This document shows, one piece after another, positions 1 to 13,621 of a DNA stretch of 64,000 nucleotides. The DNA lies in NCBI GenBank assembly GCA_025738555.1, contig JAOVFP010000010.1, positions 4,351,501 to 4,415,500 of the forward strand. Reading direction: 5' to 3'. The notes below the pieces were generated by a model. That model did not search any database, had not been told where the DNA came from, and saw nothing but the letters and a program-made list of their open reading frames with translations. This DNA is from Cyathus striatus. Lineage: Eukaryota > Basidiomycota > Agaricomycetes > Agaricales > Nidulariaceae. How positions within the stretch are numbered: position 1 is the stretch's first letter; every line of letters starts with the position of its first letter. The translations under genes and the position numbers were made by a program.

Positions 1-204
1 TTCTCAGCGAGTATGCACCCAAAAATTACAAAATTTGGTGGATATGTTCTATTCACTTATATGTATATTTCCCTCAAGCAATTTGCCTTGTAAAGTATCA
101 TATTGTTGTTCTATTATGATTTCGAAGATAAATTTCCATTTTTAGGCAGATTGTCACAGTAAAGTAACACACACGTGACGTTAGTTGTTTATGAATGTCA
201 TCTA

Positions 205-415
205 CCTTAGTCTCGGCTACCCATCTGTTGACGCTTGTCCAAATCAGGATTTGCAAGCATCAGCGTCTGGGAAATAACCAACAGGTTTGGGAGGGGTATG
301 CATTTGGTGTTCTCGGGCTCATTAGCTACCTTTCCACACGCCTTTTACTCACATTACTAAGCATTGTAATGCATCAATTTCTTTCATCATATCTTCGCTT
401 TTCTCCTCTTGTATT
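205..415 (+). repeat. left arm of a 0.2-kb inverted repeat
   Basis: This stretch reappears in reverse complement at about 1003-1212. Long identical blocks are shared, for example around the words GGGAAATAACCAACAGG and AAGCATTGTAATGCATC. Several differences between the arms are C/T or G/A changes at CpG sites. The arms are about 590 bases apart. No transposase frame lies between them, so this is a foldback/MITE-like element or two inserted copies in opposite orientation. A short open frame across each arm is a consequence of the repeat and is not supported as a gene. Confidence 0.75.
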
Positions 416-1002
416 CGCTGGCTCCTCTTACAAAAATTGCATAAATATTGGTACCCATTTCATAATTATTCTTGTAGTGTATCTATGTGAAATAAATTTA
501 ACAATGTAGGAATGCCAGTAGAAAAACAGTAGCTGACAAAATACTTAGGTAGAGAACTTTATTCTCCTTATTTCAACTAAATCTTAGTACTTACCACACA
601 ATACGAGAGTGAAGGTTATTGAGTCTCATGTAATCTCTTCAGGTGATCGAGTTGATAAGAGATGCCAATGGAAAAGTGAAAACACTCTTCCTCTGACACT
701 CCAGCATATACAGCATATGTTCATCATAAGAATATTTAAGAGCATGGGCCAAATCATTATCATGATCTTATATAGATTGCATGAGAGATTAAACTCAAAT
801 TTACATGCTTAGCTCTGGTAGACTGGAGTTGGGAGCCCCAGGCAATATCACATTACTTATTGGTAGTTTTTCACAAGTTTTTTATGCTATTTTATCGAAA
901 ATAAGACTCCAATGGACTTCAAAAATAGAGCACCATCAGAAATATAAGATATATTGGTTGAATACCAGAGAAACAGTATTTGTAAGCAGGAATAGTGGAT
1001 AA

Positions 1003-1212
1003 AGAAGGAGAAAAGCGAAGATATGATTGGACATGAAAGAAATTGATGCATTACAATGCTTAGTAATGTGAGTGAAAGGCATATGAAAAGGTAGCTAACG
1101 AGCCCAAGAACACTGAATGCATACCCCTCCCAAACCTGTTGGTTATTTCCCAGATGCTGACACTTGCAAATCCTGATTTGGACGAGTGTCAACGGGTGGG
1201 TGGCTGAGACTA
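1003..1212 (-). repeat. right arm of the 0.2-kb inverted repeat
   Basis: Reverse-complement partner of 205-415, with roughly 85 percent identity judged by eye and a few small indels. I could not define terminal motifs or a target-site duplication, so the element's limits are approximate. Confidence 0.75.
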
Positions 1213-2857
1213 AACTGCTTTGGAGCTTCTACCACATTCAAACCACATTCGGTGCGTCGTCGACCAATCGTCCACTAACATACTTACAAGTTCTTTTGTA
1301 TTTTTTATTTTGCATCATTACTTACAAGTTTTATGTTATATAGTAAGTTTAGTTATATCTCTTGACTCAGAATACTCTGTGGAATATACATTTGCTTGTA
1401 CATACAAGTTTCCCTTTTGCATTTTTGATATTTTATGCTATGTTATGAAGTTCAGGACCATCTTTTTAGGACAAAATGTCTATACCATTACACATATTCT
1501 CTTGCAAATTTTATACTGACTGTAGCTTGTGAGCCTTGGGCCCAGATGATAAAAATTAATCAATAACTAACCTGCAGGTACTAACTTCTAAAAATGACTG
1601 GAATTTCTGGGATCATTAAGAATAAATTTAGGTGATGTTTTTATGAAAATTAGTTTTAATGGGATGTCCAACTCTCATTCAATCAAATTTCACTGATACA
1701 CCTGCTTGTGCACTTTTAACAAGTTTAAGTTTAACTACCTATATAAATGATATATTATATATTTATTGGAGAGGATTTCAGGTTGTGTCTGGTAGCGGGC
1801 CTTGCCGCTAGTCGGCCTTATTGATTTATTTTGTTACTACATAAGTGTCAAAGAGGCGGCCAAAAGACTTCATGGGGAAACACTAATGATCAGTCGATTA
1901 TTGGTCAAGATTCAGTAATCATGGAGACTCGAAGAGTTCAGCAGACTGTAAAGGCGATATCAAGCTTGAGGCCAAAATAAAGATAACCAATGTAAGAAGT
2001 CAATATTCAATGTCTGTTCGACAGCAACGTTAATAAGCACTTAGTATTGCCACCACTTTGCTCACGTGATATGCCGCTCAACGACATGGCTCGCTATCCT
2101 ACTCCTGCACATCACACCTCTATCACATAAAAAATACACCGTTGTATAGAAGGCGTCCAAGGCAACATAATATCCAAAAATTAAAAGTGGAGTGTAAATG
2201 TGTGAGTTTACAGATGAGGAAAAGTGACCACCGCTCACCGGCTAGAGCTGATGTCATGCTAAAAGCGAGCTGATTCAATATATGCTGTAGTACACCACTT
2301 TTAATTACATAAAAATCATAGGTACATTCTTGAATCCTCTCACAACCATCCTGAACGATTAAAGTGTAAAATGTGCCCATGTCGAATGAATGAGAACGAA
2401 AATATGAAATTGTGACACATGTCACAGCTCGAGCGGGCGGCAACACTAACATGAGAGCACAAGAGCGGAGACTCAAAACTTGTAGCTGGTATTGGGGAAT
2501 TTTTTACTGAGATTGGGTATTTATTGAGACGTTGGCTGGAGCTCGATGGCCAGGTATTGAAAAGCGGGACGACACACAAAGTGACACGATTGAGTTACTC
2601 GTCTATGTGCCAAGTTTCCGTAATCCTGTCCGGATCAATGTTCTATGAGTGAAGCCCTCCAGCCCCCAAATTTGTCGGAATGCGTCTAGCTTCCGGGGCC
2701 TGCGGCCCTTGTTTTTGTTCGGATTGGCAACAGACTGTAGTAGGGATAGGGGGCCTGTACTAACGGACCTTGAACATACCTTGCCAAGAGGTTGTAATAC
2801 ATTTGTTGTTCAGGAAGGTAACAGAAGGTAACTTGTCGTTATTCCTCACATGCACAT
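1213..2857. other. intergenic stretch, no gene recognised
   Basis: AT-rich to about 1.8 kb, then mixed composition. Only short open frames without recognisable domains or splice-linked continuation are visible. It ends at the stop codon of the minus-strand kinase gene. Confidence 0.5.
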
Positions 2858-4896
<2,039 letters not shown>

Positions 4897-5029
4897 AAGA
4901 AATGCTAGTCGTTGGCTAGAAATATGTATATATATTACGGTGGACGAACACGAGTCACTGTAACTTATTCACCATCCACGTCGACGGTCCCCCCTTGACC
5001 TGCCTTGACTCGAAATTGTTAAGAGCACC

Positions 5030-6861
5030 ATGTTAAATGCCCTCAAAAGAACCACAACAAAAGTCCACTCCCTCACCAGACTTTCCCGTCCTCGCCCCTA
5101 CTCTCAGCACCACCTCAACCCAAAGCGTAAACCACACAACCCTCACATCCGCCACGCATCCACCTCCCCTTCATCCCTCCCACTCTCCCCAGCACAACAA
5201 AGCACAATCTACGCGCTCTCCACACCCGCAGGCAAAGCTGGCGTCGCGGTCTTCCGCGTCTCCGGTCCCGAGGCGTTGAGCGTGTACTATGCCATGGTTC
5301 GCCCTTTCGGTAAAGGCAAAGCGAGGGATCCCGAGCCATGGAAGATGGTTCGGTGTAAAATTGTCCATCCAGCTACGCAGGAGGTGTTAGATGACGGATT
5401 GGCTGTCTTTTTCCAAGGTTCGTCGTTATATATCTATCTTGTATATGGTGTACTTAGGTTGCACAAGCACCAAAATCATACACGACCCAACCGACACTTG
5501 AAATACACACCCATTCGGGGCCTGCTCTCATTTCATCTATACTTCGCGCTTTGGGATCGTTGCCGTACGCACGACAAGCTGAGCCGGGGGAGTTTACGCG
5601 TCTCGCGTTCTTGGCTGGGCGGATGGACTTGACGCAGGTGGAGGGCGTGATGGATCTTATTGATGCCCAGACGGAGGCGCAGAGGCGTGGGGCGAGGGGC
5701 GCTGTTGGGGTGGGTGAGCTCGTCTTTTTTGGTTGTATTAGGCAGGTGCTCATAGTGTGTAGGGAGAGACAAGGCGTGAGCTGGATGGACTTAGAAGTGG
5801 GATTATCAAATGCCAGGCGTTGATTGAGGCTGTTATTGATTTTGGGGAAGGGGAGGAGATTGAGGACGGTGTTGTGGAAGATGGTTGGTTTCTCCCGTTC
5901 ATTCTCAAATGGGTCTGATCGTGTGCAGCTAGACAGCGTGCGGAGGAATTGTTGAAGATGATTCAGTCTCATTTGTCGGATGCACGACGAGGGGAGATAC
6001 TACGCTCTGGTATCAAACTCGCCATTTTTGGCCCTCCAAACGCAGGGAAAAGCAGTCTGCTTAACTTCCTGGGTACGTGTCTTTCTTTCATTTCTGGCAA
6101 ATACTCACTTTACACAGCTCAGAGGGAGGCAGCCATCGTAACTCCCATCCCAGGCACCACACGGGACATACTGGAGCTCTCGTTGGACATTGGTGGATTG
6201 CCGGTTATTGTGGCTGATACGGCGGGGTTGAGGCACACGAAGGATGTCGTAGAGAAGATTGGCGTCGAGAGAGCCAGGAAGGCGTAGGTGCATCTTATTG
6301 TGAATGAACATTGGCTAATGATTGTAGTGTGAAGGAGGCAGACATTGGACTCTGCGTCCTATCCCTTCCCGACGCGGCTATGCCTAGTGGAGGGCTTAAC
6401 ATACCAGATGAACTAAAGGCACTCGTAACACCAGAAACGTTCTTCCTACTCAACAAGTCCGATCTTGCCTCCTCGAGCCATGTACCTTTCGAGCGCGCAT
6501 GGATAGCAAGTCTGCAGACGGGACAAGGGACGCAGGATTTCCTCACCGGATTCGGAGAGAGGTTGAAAAAGAAGTTTGAGGTGGGAGATATGCCTGACTC
6601 GCGAACGCCCATTATTACCCGGGAGAGACACCGGATGCATCTAGAAAGTGCGGCGAGGTTTCTGCAGGCGTTCTTGGACACTCGTAGGTGCTTGTTTGAG
6701 ACAATAGACGTGAGGCTGATGCATTAGCAGCGCCGGACGACGTGATATTTGCAGCTGAGGAGCTGCGGTATGCAGCGCAGGCGGTGGGACGGGTGACGGG
6801 TGCGATAGACGTGGAGGACATACTGGATGTGGTGTTCCGGGAGTTTTGTATCGGCAAGTAG
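5030..6861 (+). CDS. MSS1: mitochondrial tRNA modification GTPase (MnmE/MSS1/GTPBP3)
   Basis: MnmE-family GTPase that works with MTO1/MnmG to make the 5-carboxymethylaminomethyl-type modification at wobble uridine of mitochondrial tRNAs. A basic Ser/Arg-rich N-terminus fits a mitochondrial presequence. The TrmE N-domain follows ([16 protein letters not shown], then [18 protein letters not shown] after an intron at 5418-5467), then [17 protein letters not shown] and [15 protein letters not shown]. The G domain has a P-loop [12 protein letters not shown], switch PGTTRD, DTAGLR and NKSD. The chain ends with the family-diagnostic C-terminus FCIGK, whose Cys takes part in catalysis in bacterial MnmE. 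Several introns of about 50 bp interrupt the gene. It is divergent from the CK1-like gene. All hallmark motifs are intact. Confidence 0.95.
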
Positions 6862-6986
6862 ATAGCCAATGAGAGAGCTGGAAATACAAAAAATGATTAC
6901 ATAATACATGATACATTCCGGCTTCACCCCAGCTGATCCATTCTGCTGCTCTGCTCTCTCCTGCCTTTTCTGCTCCAGGCCAGGGA

Positions 6987-8774
6987 ATGTTCAAGTCGCT
7001 GGCCAGCGCGGCGAGACTGTCCTTGGCCAACAACCCATCCCATGGCTCTTTTCATTCCTTTTCTCTTTCCTGCTCCTCCAAGTCCAGTTCCTCAACGCCC
7101 TTTCTCTGCTCGGGGCCATGTCACACTTCTGCAGCCATTCTGGTGCGCGTTTTTCATGTCGTTTCATACGTATTCTTATCTTTTGCTAGCATCATCCAGA
7201 CTTGCACGAAACGTCTCCTATAGGTGGACGACGATGTACATACACATGGGCATACGCGTACGATATTCCACCTACCTACACGCCTCCCCACTCCAAGCGC
7301 AAGTCGGCGCGCAGGGGAGGTATACATGGCCAGCAACAAAAGATACGTCCGAGGAGCACTGAAATGTCCTCCGTGTCCATGCTTGAGCAAAGTCTCGCAG
7401 CGGACTTTATACCCTGGCCTGTGAACGATCTGCAGCAGACAAGGAGGAAGAGTGTGGGGCCTAGGCAGCTGATGAAGACTACCGCTGTGTGGGCGTCTCC
7501 TGAGACCGCGTTGGGGTATGCGTATCCTGAACAGGCTATGAATATGATGTCGCATGTGCCGATGTTTGACCCGCTTCCTGTTATGACTTCAGAGCCTACG
7601 TCTGTCGTTGAACCACCACCGATCTCTGTTACTCCTGCCCAGGTTACCCCGGTTCCACCACAGAAGTCTGAAACTACCACGACGCTCTCACTAACGGATC
7701 ATCTTAGGAGCATTCGCACCACACTTGACGAAACCGCACTTTCCATCCTCTCATGCACCGTCCCCGTTCTGCCATACCCTGCTCTCCCATCAGTCACCTC
7801 TCTCCAACCGTCCAAACTCACTCATAGAAGCTACATGGACCTCAGCAACAAGTCTACCTCGGATAACATATTTACATTCACATGCGACCCTTACACACCG
7901 CAACATCTCCATTATCATGCCGGGCAGCTGTTTCCAGACGGCACGCACGGGTTCTTGTATTACTTCAAGTCCCAAGATACGTTCCTCAAAAGCGAGCTGA
8001 GGTTCAAGATTACGCCCTCCTCTGATCCGTCGTCGTTCTCGGGAGGAAAGGATTTGCAACTGCCCTCTGGGGAGCCCTGGTGCATTCCATTGCTCCTTAC
8101 CTCACCTGCCATTCGCGAGCATCTGGAAGACGATAGGATACTGTCGCAGCAGCAGGCAAAAGATTTGGATGTTGTCATTAAGCAGATTGGGGGGAGGTGG
8201 AGGAAGGGAGACCAGATTCTGTTTAGTCTTAAGGATGAATTTCGGATTGATTTGGGCAGGTATGGGAGGGGGAGAAGTAAGCAGGGTGTATGGGTTATTG
8301 GCGAAGGGATGAAGTGCGGTAAAGTGTGGGTTGGTGGGACTGGTGTTGGCATGCATGGTAAGTTACTGCCTTTTCTTCTGGGAGGAGTCTGGTTAACGGC
8401 TTTCAGGTATCCTACAGGTTCGGTTTGAATCTTCGACAACCTCACAACAAAATCGCACGCTCGTTCTACGAATCATGAAAATCCTTGATCCGGTGGTTGT
8501 CCCCTCACCACCCGACGCCACAGAGACAGAAGAACCAGAAGTTGAGCAAGAAGTCCGGTTGAACAACGCAACCGTCTCTTATGACATTCCTCGCACTTGG
8601 GTTGAGGCTAGTATAAAAGAAGAGGTTCCTACAACGGATTCAAAGTACCATTACCTTCCAGAGGAGGGGAGACTGCTCCGGAATCCCATTTCGGGGAGAC
8701 CGTGGTGTGTGGTTGTGGACTTTGCAGGGTGGGGGATGCAGTGCTTGAGGTTTTTGTGGCCCAAGGAGCAGTAG
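6987..8774 (+). CDS. unrecognised basidiomycete protein, about 560 aa
   Basis: Not recognised. Reading from the ATG at 6987, a Ser-rich N-terminus with basic residues (MFKSLASAARLSLANN) resembles a mitochondrial targeting peptide. An inferred intron at 7143-7189 keeps the frame open into a Pro-rich middle (PPPISVTPAQVTPVPPQ). A well-behaved globular part follows (KLTHRSYMDLSNK, FTFTCDPYTPQHLHYH, GFLYYFKSQDTFLKSELRFKI). A clear intron at 8358-8406 (GTAAGT to TTTCAG) leads to the C-terminus, which ends CLRFLWPKEQ. It starts 125 bp after MSS1 on the same strand. Coding support comes from length, codon use and intron fit; no catalytic motif was seen. The N-terminal exon is the least certain part. 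Confidence 0.7.
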
Positions 8775-10699
8775 TTGGTTGGGATCTGGGGCTGGTGTTA
8801 CAGGATTGATTTGCCGCGTTAATGCGAAAATGTGGGTCCGTGGATCCGTCGCAACTCAAGCTGCTTAGGGGTCCCTAACTTCTAAACGTGCCCCATCTTC
8901 CCGGACGCTGGCGACCTTCCTCGAAGCCGATATTCCCCAACTCAAGTATCACCATCGACATCGATATCGAGGATCCGAGGGGATGTATTGCCTCCTACGA
9001 CCGGAACTTGACGACTCGATTTAGGAGTTTGAATTACTGCACTGACACCTATTTACAGTTTAGTTCGAGGCTTCGCTTGTGCTGGGATGCATCCACGTCA
9101 ATGATCTTGCGTTTGTGCTGTGGCACGGGGGTTTGGATATCGTTCCGAAGGCTGGCGCCACCGGATCGTCGGTCCTGTTAACTCGAGCCTCGTTATGCCT
9201 TTGCTTTGCTTAGCCTTGCCTTGCCTTGTCCTGCCTCGACAGGATGGTTGATTGTGCCCTGCATGCACACCACGATGTATATTGTGTCTTTCGCTTATTC
9301 GGGGGATATACCAGGAGAAGAAGAAGTGTAAATCAATTCAAAAGAACCTTGACGACACACCCTACACATTTATCAATTATCGCCCGCTAGAGAGTAGTGT
9401 GCTTATAGTTAGTTATACTTAGACACCATTGAGATTTTTTTTACATCATTAAAGTAGGTAGCTGATTAATTCATGCATGGGTATCTGTTATGCTTTGAGC
9501 GGTGCTTGTGATGGGCACGACGGTGATTGTTTGATTGAATCTCTCCACCAATGCACTGCAGCGCTTGTTTCCCATGAACCTTACATGTGAATAAGATGGG
9601 GTGCCGACGCCTATCAAGAAATAAGTGCTTTGGGTTGATGGTGGGTGAGATTTCGTCGTTTCATGAATCTGCCTTTGGAACAGAATAAGGCTATATAAAG
9701 ATCTCGCAGTAGATATGTACGTTAAGTGCGGTGACCTACGTCAAGTCAGAATGGAAGAGATCACTACACCTCCACGTCTTGTCATGTCATATCATGATTC
9801 ACTGCGATACAAGTTTTGGAATGATAGCCCGCTTGGAAACGCAAATAGGAGCTGTATTAATCATTAACAAGAAACGAAAATCTATGTACGTGAGATGTAG
9901 GTGGGTATGCAATAGTACAGGGGGGCCAAGTCTAGGAAAGAGAAAATTGCGAGGATATAGATGTGTGTGTGTATCTACGAAAGTCGAAAGGAGATGAGGG
10001 CACTCCCGCGTAACCTAAACGGACACCAAACAGGGCAACGCAGCGCCCTATAAAAGGAATCTCCCATTCCCGTCCTTCATTCCCGGGGACGCGGGGAAAC
10101 CTGACGGACCGGGGAGAAGGGAAGCGTGGGCGTGGGCTGGACTGGCAGCTGCCTGGCTGGCTGAGGTGGACTGACTTTTTGTTCCGTGGTGGAGCAAAAC
10201 TAGCTCAAGCTGGGCCCATTGGGCGGAAGCGAGGTCGTCGGAGTGGATTATTTATTTATTTTGGGTTAGGCTTTCGCGGGTGTTGCTGTTGTGCTGTCTT
10301 GTGTGGCCTGAAGGGGGGGAGAGCTTGCTGCGTTTGTTGGTCCATACTGGGACGGAGACAAAGGAGGAAGAAAAAGGCATCTGCTGTAAAAAGAGTTGTG
10401 TGTGTAGATTTGATGACGATGATGCTGATGAAATGATGCTAGATGGAGGTCGTCCCGCGGAGAAGAAAAGGAACAAAGCAATACACAGCAGGAAGACATA
10501 TTTAGGTACCGGAGGGGGGTAAAGGATTCGGATTCGGTGGGAGAGGGGATTTTACACGGCGGAGCCGATTGAAGGGTCTCTTTGAACTTTGGGATCGAAA
10601 AGCTCCCAAAAGCAAAAGCCAGAGCAAAAAAGCCAAAAGGATGGCTGCGATCGCGTTAACAGGAAGGGAGAGCAATAATGATAGCAACAAAGGAGAGGT
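8775..10699. other. intergenic, no gene recognised
   Basis: Holds short CTTGC/CCTTG repeats near 9200-9235 and a TATAAAAGG word at 10049-10057 followed by GC-rich DNA. No open frame here has family-like content. The 10.1-10.6 kb part may be 3' UTR of the minus-strand gene at 10700 or an unannotated transcript. Confidence 0.4.
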
Positions 10700-11394
10700 T
10701 CAAAACGCCGCTCCAGTTTTGACAAATAGAGCAGTGTGTGCCTCTAGAGGATTGGAGTGATACCCGTGATGGTGACTGTTGTTGTTGGCAGCGTTCTCCC
10801 GCTGTTGCTGCTGCTGGCTCTCCTGGAGCTGGAGCTGCATCTGCTGTTGCTGCGAGAGAAGGAAAGGGCTAGCCTGGTTGGGTCGCCCTGCCTGGGCGAA
10901 CAGCGAAGGGGTGGACATGGCCTGGAGCTGGGCCAGATAGAAGGGATCGGTGGAGGCAAATGAAGAGGAGGACCCTGATGCGGGGGAGTGGCAATCATAC
11001 GAGGGAGAGGTGGGGAAGTACGCGGAGGAGGGGGTGGACGCCATGCTGATGGGTGCAGGGGAGGAGGGAAGCAGAAGCTCCTCGACCATGCGCTCGTCCT
11101 CGTCGTTATCTGAGGGGTCGGAGGCGGGGTTCCAGTGGCAGGAGAAGCTGGAGGCGGTGGGGGTGTTGCAGGGCTGTGTGTGTGTGGAGCGTTTGCGGGG
11201 GATGGGGGTTGGAGCGGCGGCGGAGGGGAATTGGTTGAAGAATGCTTGTGCGAGCTGTGCCTGATAGAGAGGGTCGATTGGGTGAATAGGAGAGAGATAA
11301 CAATACATACCTGGAGAGCAGCGAGGTCCATTGCCTCCTGGCCGATGTGGCTGGAGTTGAGGGAGGAGACGAGGTCGTCGACTGAGATTGTCAT
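10700..11394 (-). CDS. Gln/Ser-rich low-complexity protein, about 215 aa
   Basis: Two exons. The start MTISVDDLVSSLNSSHIGQE lies at 11394, and a 50-bp intron (11261-11310, GTATGT to ATCAG) joins DLAALQ to AQLAQAFFNQF. The rest is Pro/Ser-rich with an acidic patch (SDNDEDERMVEELLL), two similar words DPFYLAQLQA and AQLAQAFF, and Gln tracts near the C-terminus (SQQQQMQLQLQESQQQQQ) followed by Asn/His runs. An in-frame ATG nine codons upstream at 11421 is possible. The ordered N-terminal segment looks like the conserved core. Composition suggests a regulatory or RNA/transcription-associated protein, but that is inference; no known domain is recognised. Confidence 0.68.
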
Positions 11395-11946
11395 TTGGAG
11401 GGAGGAGTGGGGAGGAGACACCAGCCATTTTATGGAGAGTATATATATTAGATTTCGACACGAGCGCGGAATACAAAAATTGCACGTGGCTGGTCCGACT
11501 CTTTCCTATTCTGTCTCCCATCCGATGTCATTGTCCACCCGGTCCGGGACTGCTCAGATCTCCAGCTCAGATCTGCTCTGGTGTCATCTAGGTCCTCCGT
11601 CTTCCATTCTCTCCTGCAATTCGGTGGCTGTCGTCCTCTCTCCCATGCTCATCCCATCCTGCATCAGCCTGCATCCATCTCATTCATTTCAATTCCATAT
11701 TTCATATCGTACTACGGTCTTCGGTACGATACCATACTGCCAAGACTTGCAACAAAGCAACTAGATAATAGACACTACGGCGAAATACCGGTACGTCTGC
11801 CTTGTGTACAACTACCCCACACCAGGCCCAGCCACTCTCCGCGGCACCTGCCAGCATGCGACGTGTCCCTTCCTCGATAGATCCCACACCCAAAGTTTAA
11901 TATCCTCCTTCCCACACCCACCCACCTTCGCGCAGTAGCTTCGAGG

Positions 11947-13621
11947 TTATCCCGATTCTGATGCTGAAACCTGGTCGCGGCACGGTCTACGGGGCGTCGC
12001 CACTACCCCACGCGCTGCAACCGGCACACGGCAGAACAGCTCCCGGAACAAGTCTCGATCGAGCTGTGCCACTTGAGCAATCTCCGTCTGTAATGTCCAA
12101 TGACGTCAGATTCAACCAGATAACGCCAATCCATCCTGCTCACCTCAACCGACGGACAGGCCAAAGCCAAGGCGCACATCGCGTCCTGCAGCAGCTGTTT
12201 CAGCTCTGAGGAGAGCAAATAATTAAAATGACTAATAATAGGAGTGAATGCACGTACGCTCGCGATCGGTGTCGGGTTTAGCCTCCCGCTCATCCACGAA
12301 TCGGTCCACCCAGCACCGCGCTATCCCGTCCACAATCGTCACCTTCCATTCGTGCATCCGCGGCGCACAGTGCACTATCAGTGCGTTCAGCGCACGCAGC
12401 GACGCTATTTGCAGTGCCGTGTTGGGGGTCTGCATTGGAGCCGGCCGAAGTGGGTGTGTCAGTTGGGGTATGAGTGCCTGCAGCCTGTCGGGTCACTTTT
12501 GATCCTGCGGGGAGTCAGCGGGGACGTACGTTTAGGAATCTTGCTGACCCCAGCCGCAGTGCCTCAATGACAGGGACCAGCGCCCTGACAGATGCAACGA
12601 GCACATCTGGCTTATCGTACGCGTAGAACCAGGTGTCGTTGACGATGCTTTCGCCTATCAGCTCGCACAGTTGGTCAAAGTACGCCTCTGTGCCAAGGGT
12701 GCTCGTTGCCTTGATTAAGTCCACGAGGGTCGTCAGGGAAGCTTCAAGAAGCGGTGCAGACTGCAGAGCAATCGTGGCTGATAGGGACTATGAAGGGGTG
12801 AACATGAGGAATGGTGAGTGCTTGGAAAGGTGAACCTTTCGAAGGAGGCCGTCCAGGCCGGTGCGTTTCAGCAGCTCTGGAGGAACATTCTTGAGCATGC
12901 ACGAAATGGCATAGACGCCTCGGATTTTGAATTGCTCTTCATAGTCGTCCAGTAGCGTCATGGTGGGTGGAATCACAAGTGGCCAGAGCTCTTCATACTT
13001 TTCTGTCTGGAGCACACTCAGCTTGGCGTCTTTTGAAGGAAAGACCACTCACGGGAATGTGCCCTATACACCAATGCAAGACCTGTCCCAGTCCTGGATA
13101 TTCCTTCCACAGCTGCCCCTCATAGTAGTCTTGCGCCGCCCCCGGGCCTCCTGCAGCGCGGGGGAGGGCGCGTGCAGTGGTGCGGCTCAGGTATGGATGC
13201 GGGGAAGGACTGAACAGAGACTTTATTTTATTTTTGAGAATGTAAGATATGAGAGGAACAGTAGGTGATGCAGGGAGGATATCTATCACATGGTCAACTA
13301 CATGGATGAGAGGAAAGCAAATGGCACACCGTCAGCCAACGAGCGCGATTCAGGCGTCGTCCATCCCGCTTCATCATCCAGAAATGGAGCAACACAGAAT
13401 ACAAGCTCAGCTTCTTCGTCTATTTCCAGTCCTCTTTCGCTCTTTCGTTCTGAATCGTCCTTGCGATCCTCGATGATCGACTTAAGCTCTCGAAGCACCT
13501 TTCCGGTGCGGCGCTTCCATTCGTTGAGGATTGCTTGGGTGTCTAGGTCTTCGAGCGCCGAGGGGCGGGCGTATTCAGATGGAATGTGGAGAATGTCGAG
13601 AGTGCTTTCGAGAGTGGACAT
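11947..13621 (-). CDS. TTI2: TTI2-like subunit of the TTT (Tel2-Tti1-Tti2) complex
   Basis: An alpha-helical repeat protein resembling Tel2-interacting protein 2, which with Tel2 and Tti1 assists HSP90-dependent maturation of PIKK kinases such as TOR and ATM. Exons read MSTLESTLDILHIPSEYARP at 13621, then YYEGQLWKEYPGLGQVLHWC, then TMTLLDDYEEQFKIRGVYAI with SCMLKNVPPELLKRTGL, then WFYAYDKPDVLVASVRALVP, then TALQIASLRALNALIVHCAP with EWKVTIVDGIARCWVDR. After an intron ending ACAG it closes TEIAQVAQLDRDLFRELFCR and stops at 11947. Assignment rests on this helical pattern and order, not on a catalytic motif. At least five introns are needed. In-frame ATG at 13654 is an alternative start. Confidence 0.75.

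Noticed and set aside
195..1192. Two similar ~100-codon frames on opposite strands
   Set aside because: They are the two arms of the inverted repeat read in the same register; no start context, domain or splice continuation supports a gene.
10049..10057. TATAAAAGG word on the plus strand
   Set aside because: No supported plus-strand gene follows within 1 kb; the nearest gene is on the minus strand and ends at 10700.
11135..11764. 209-codon plus-strand frame over the Gln-rich gene
   Set aside because: Gly/Glu-rich antisense shadow of the minus-strand low-complexity coding sequence.
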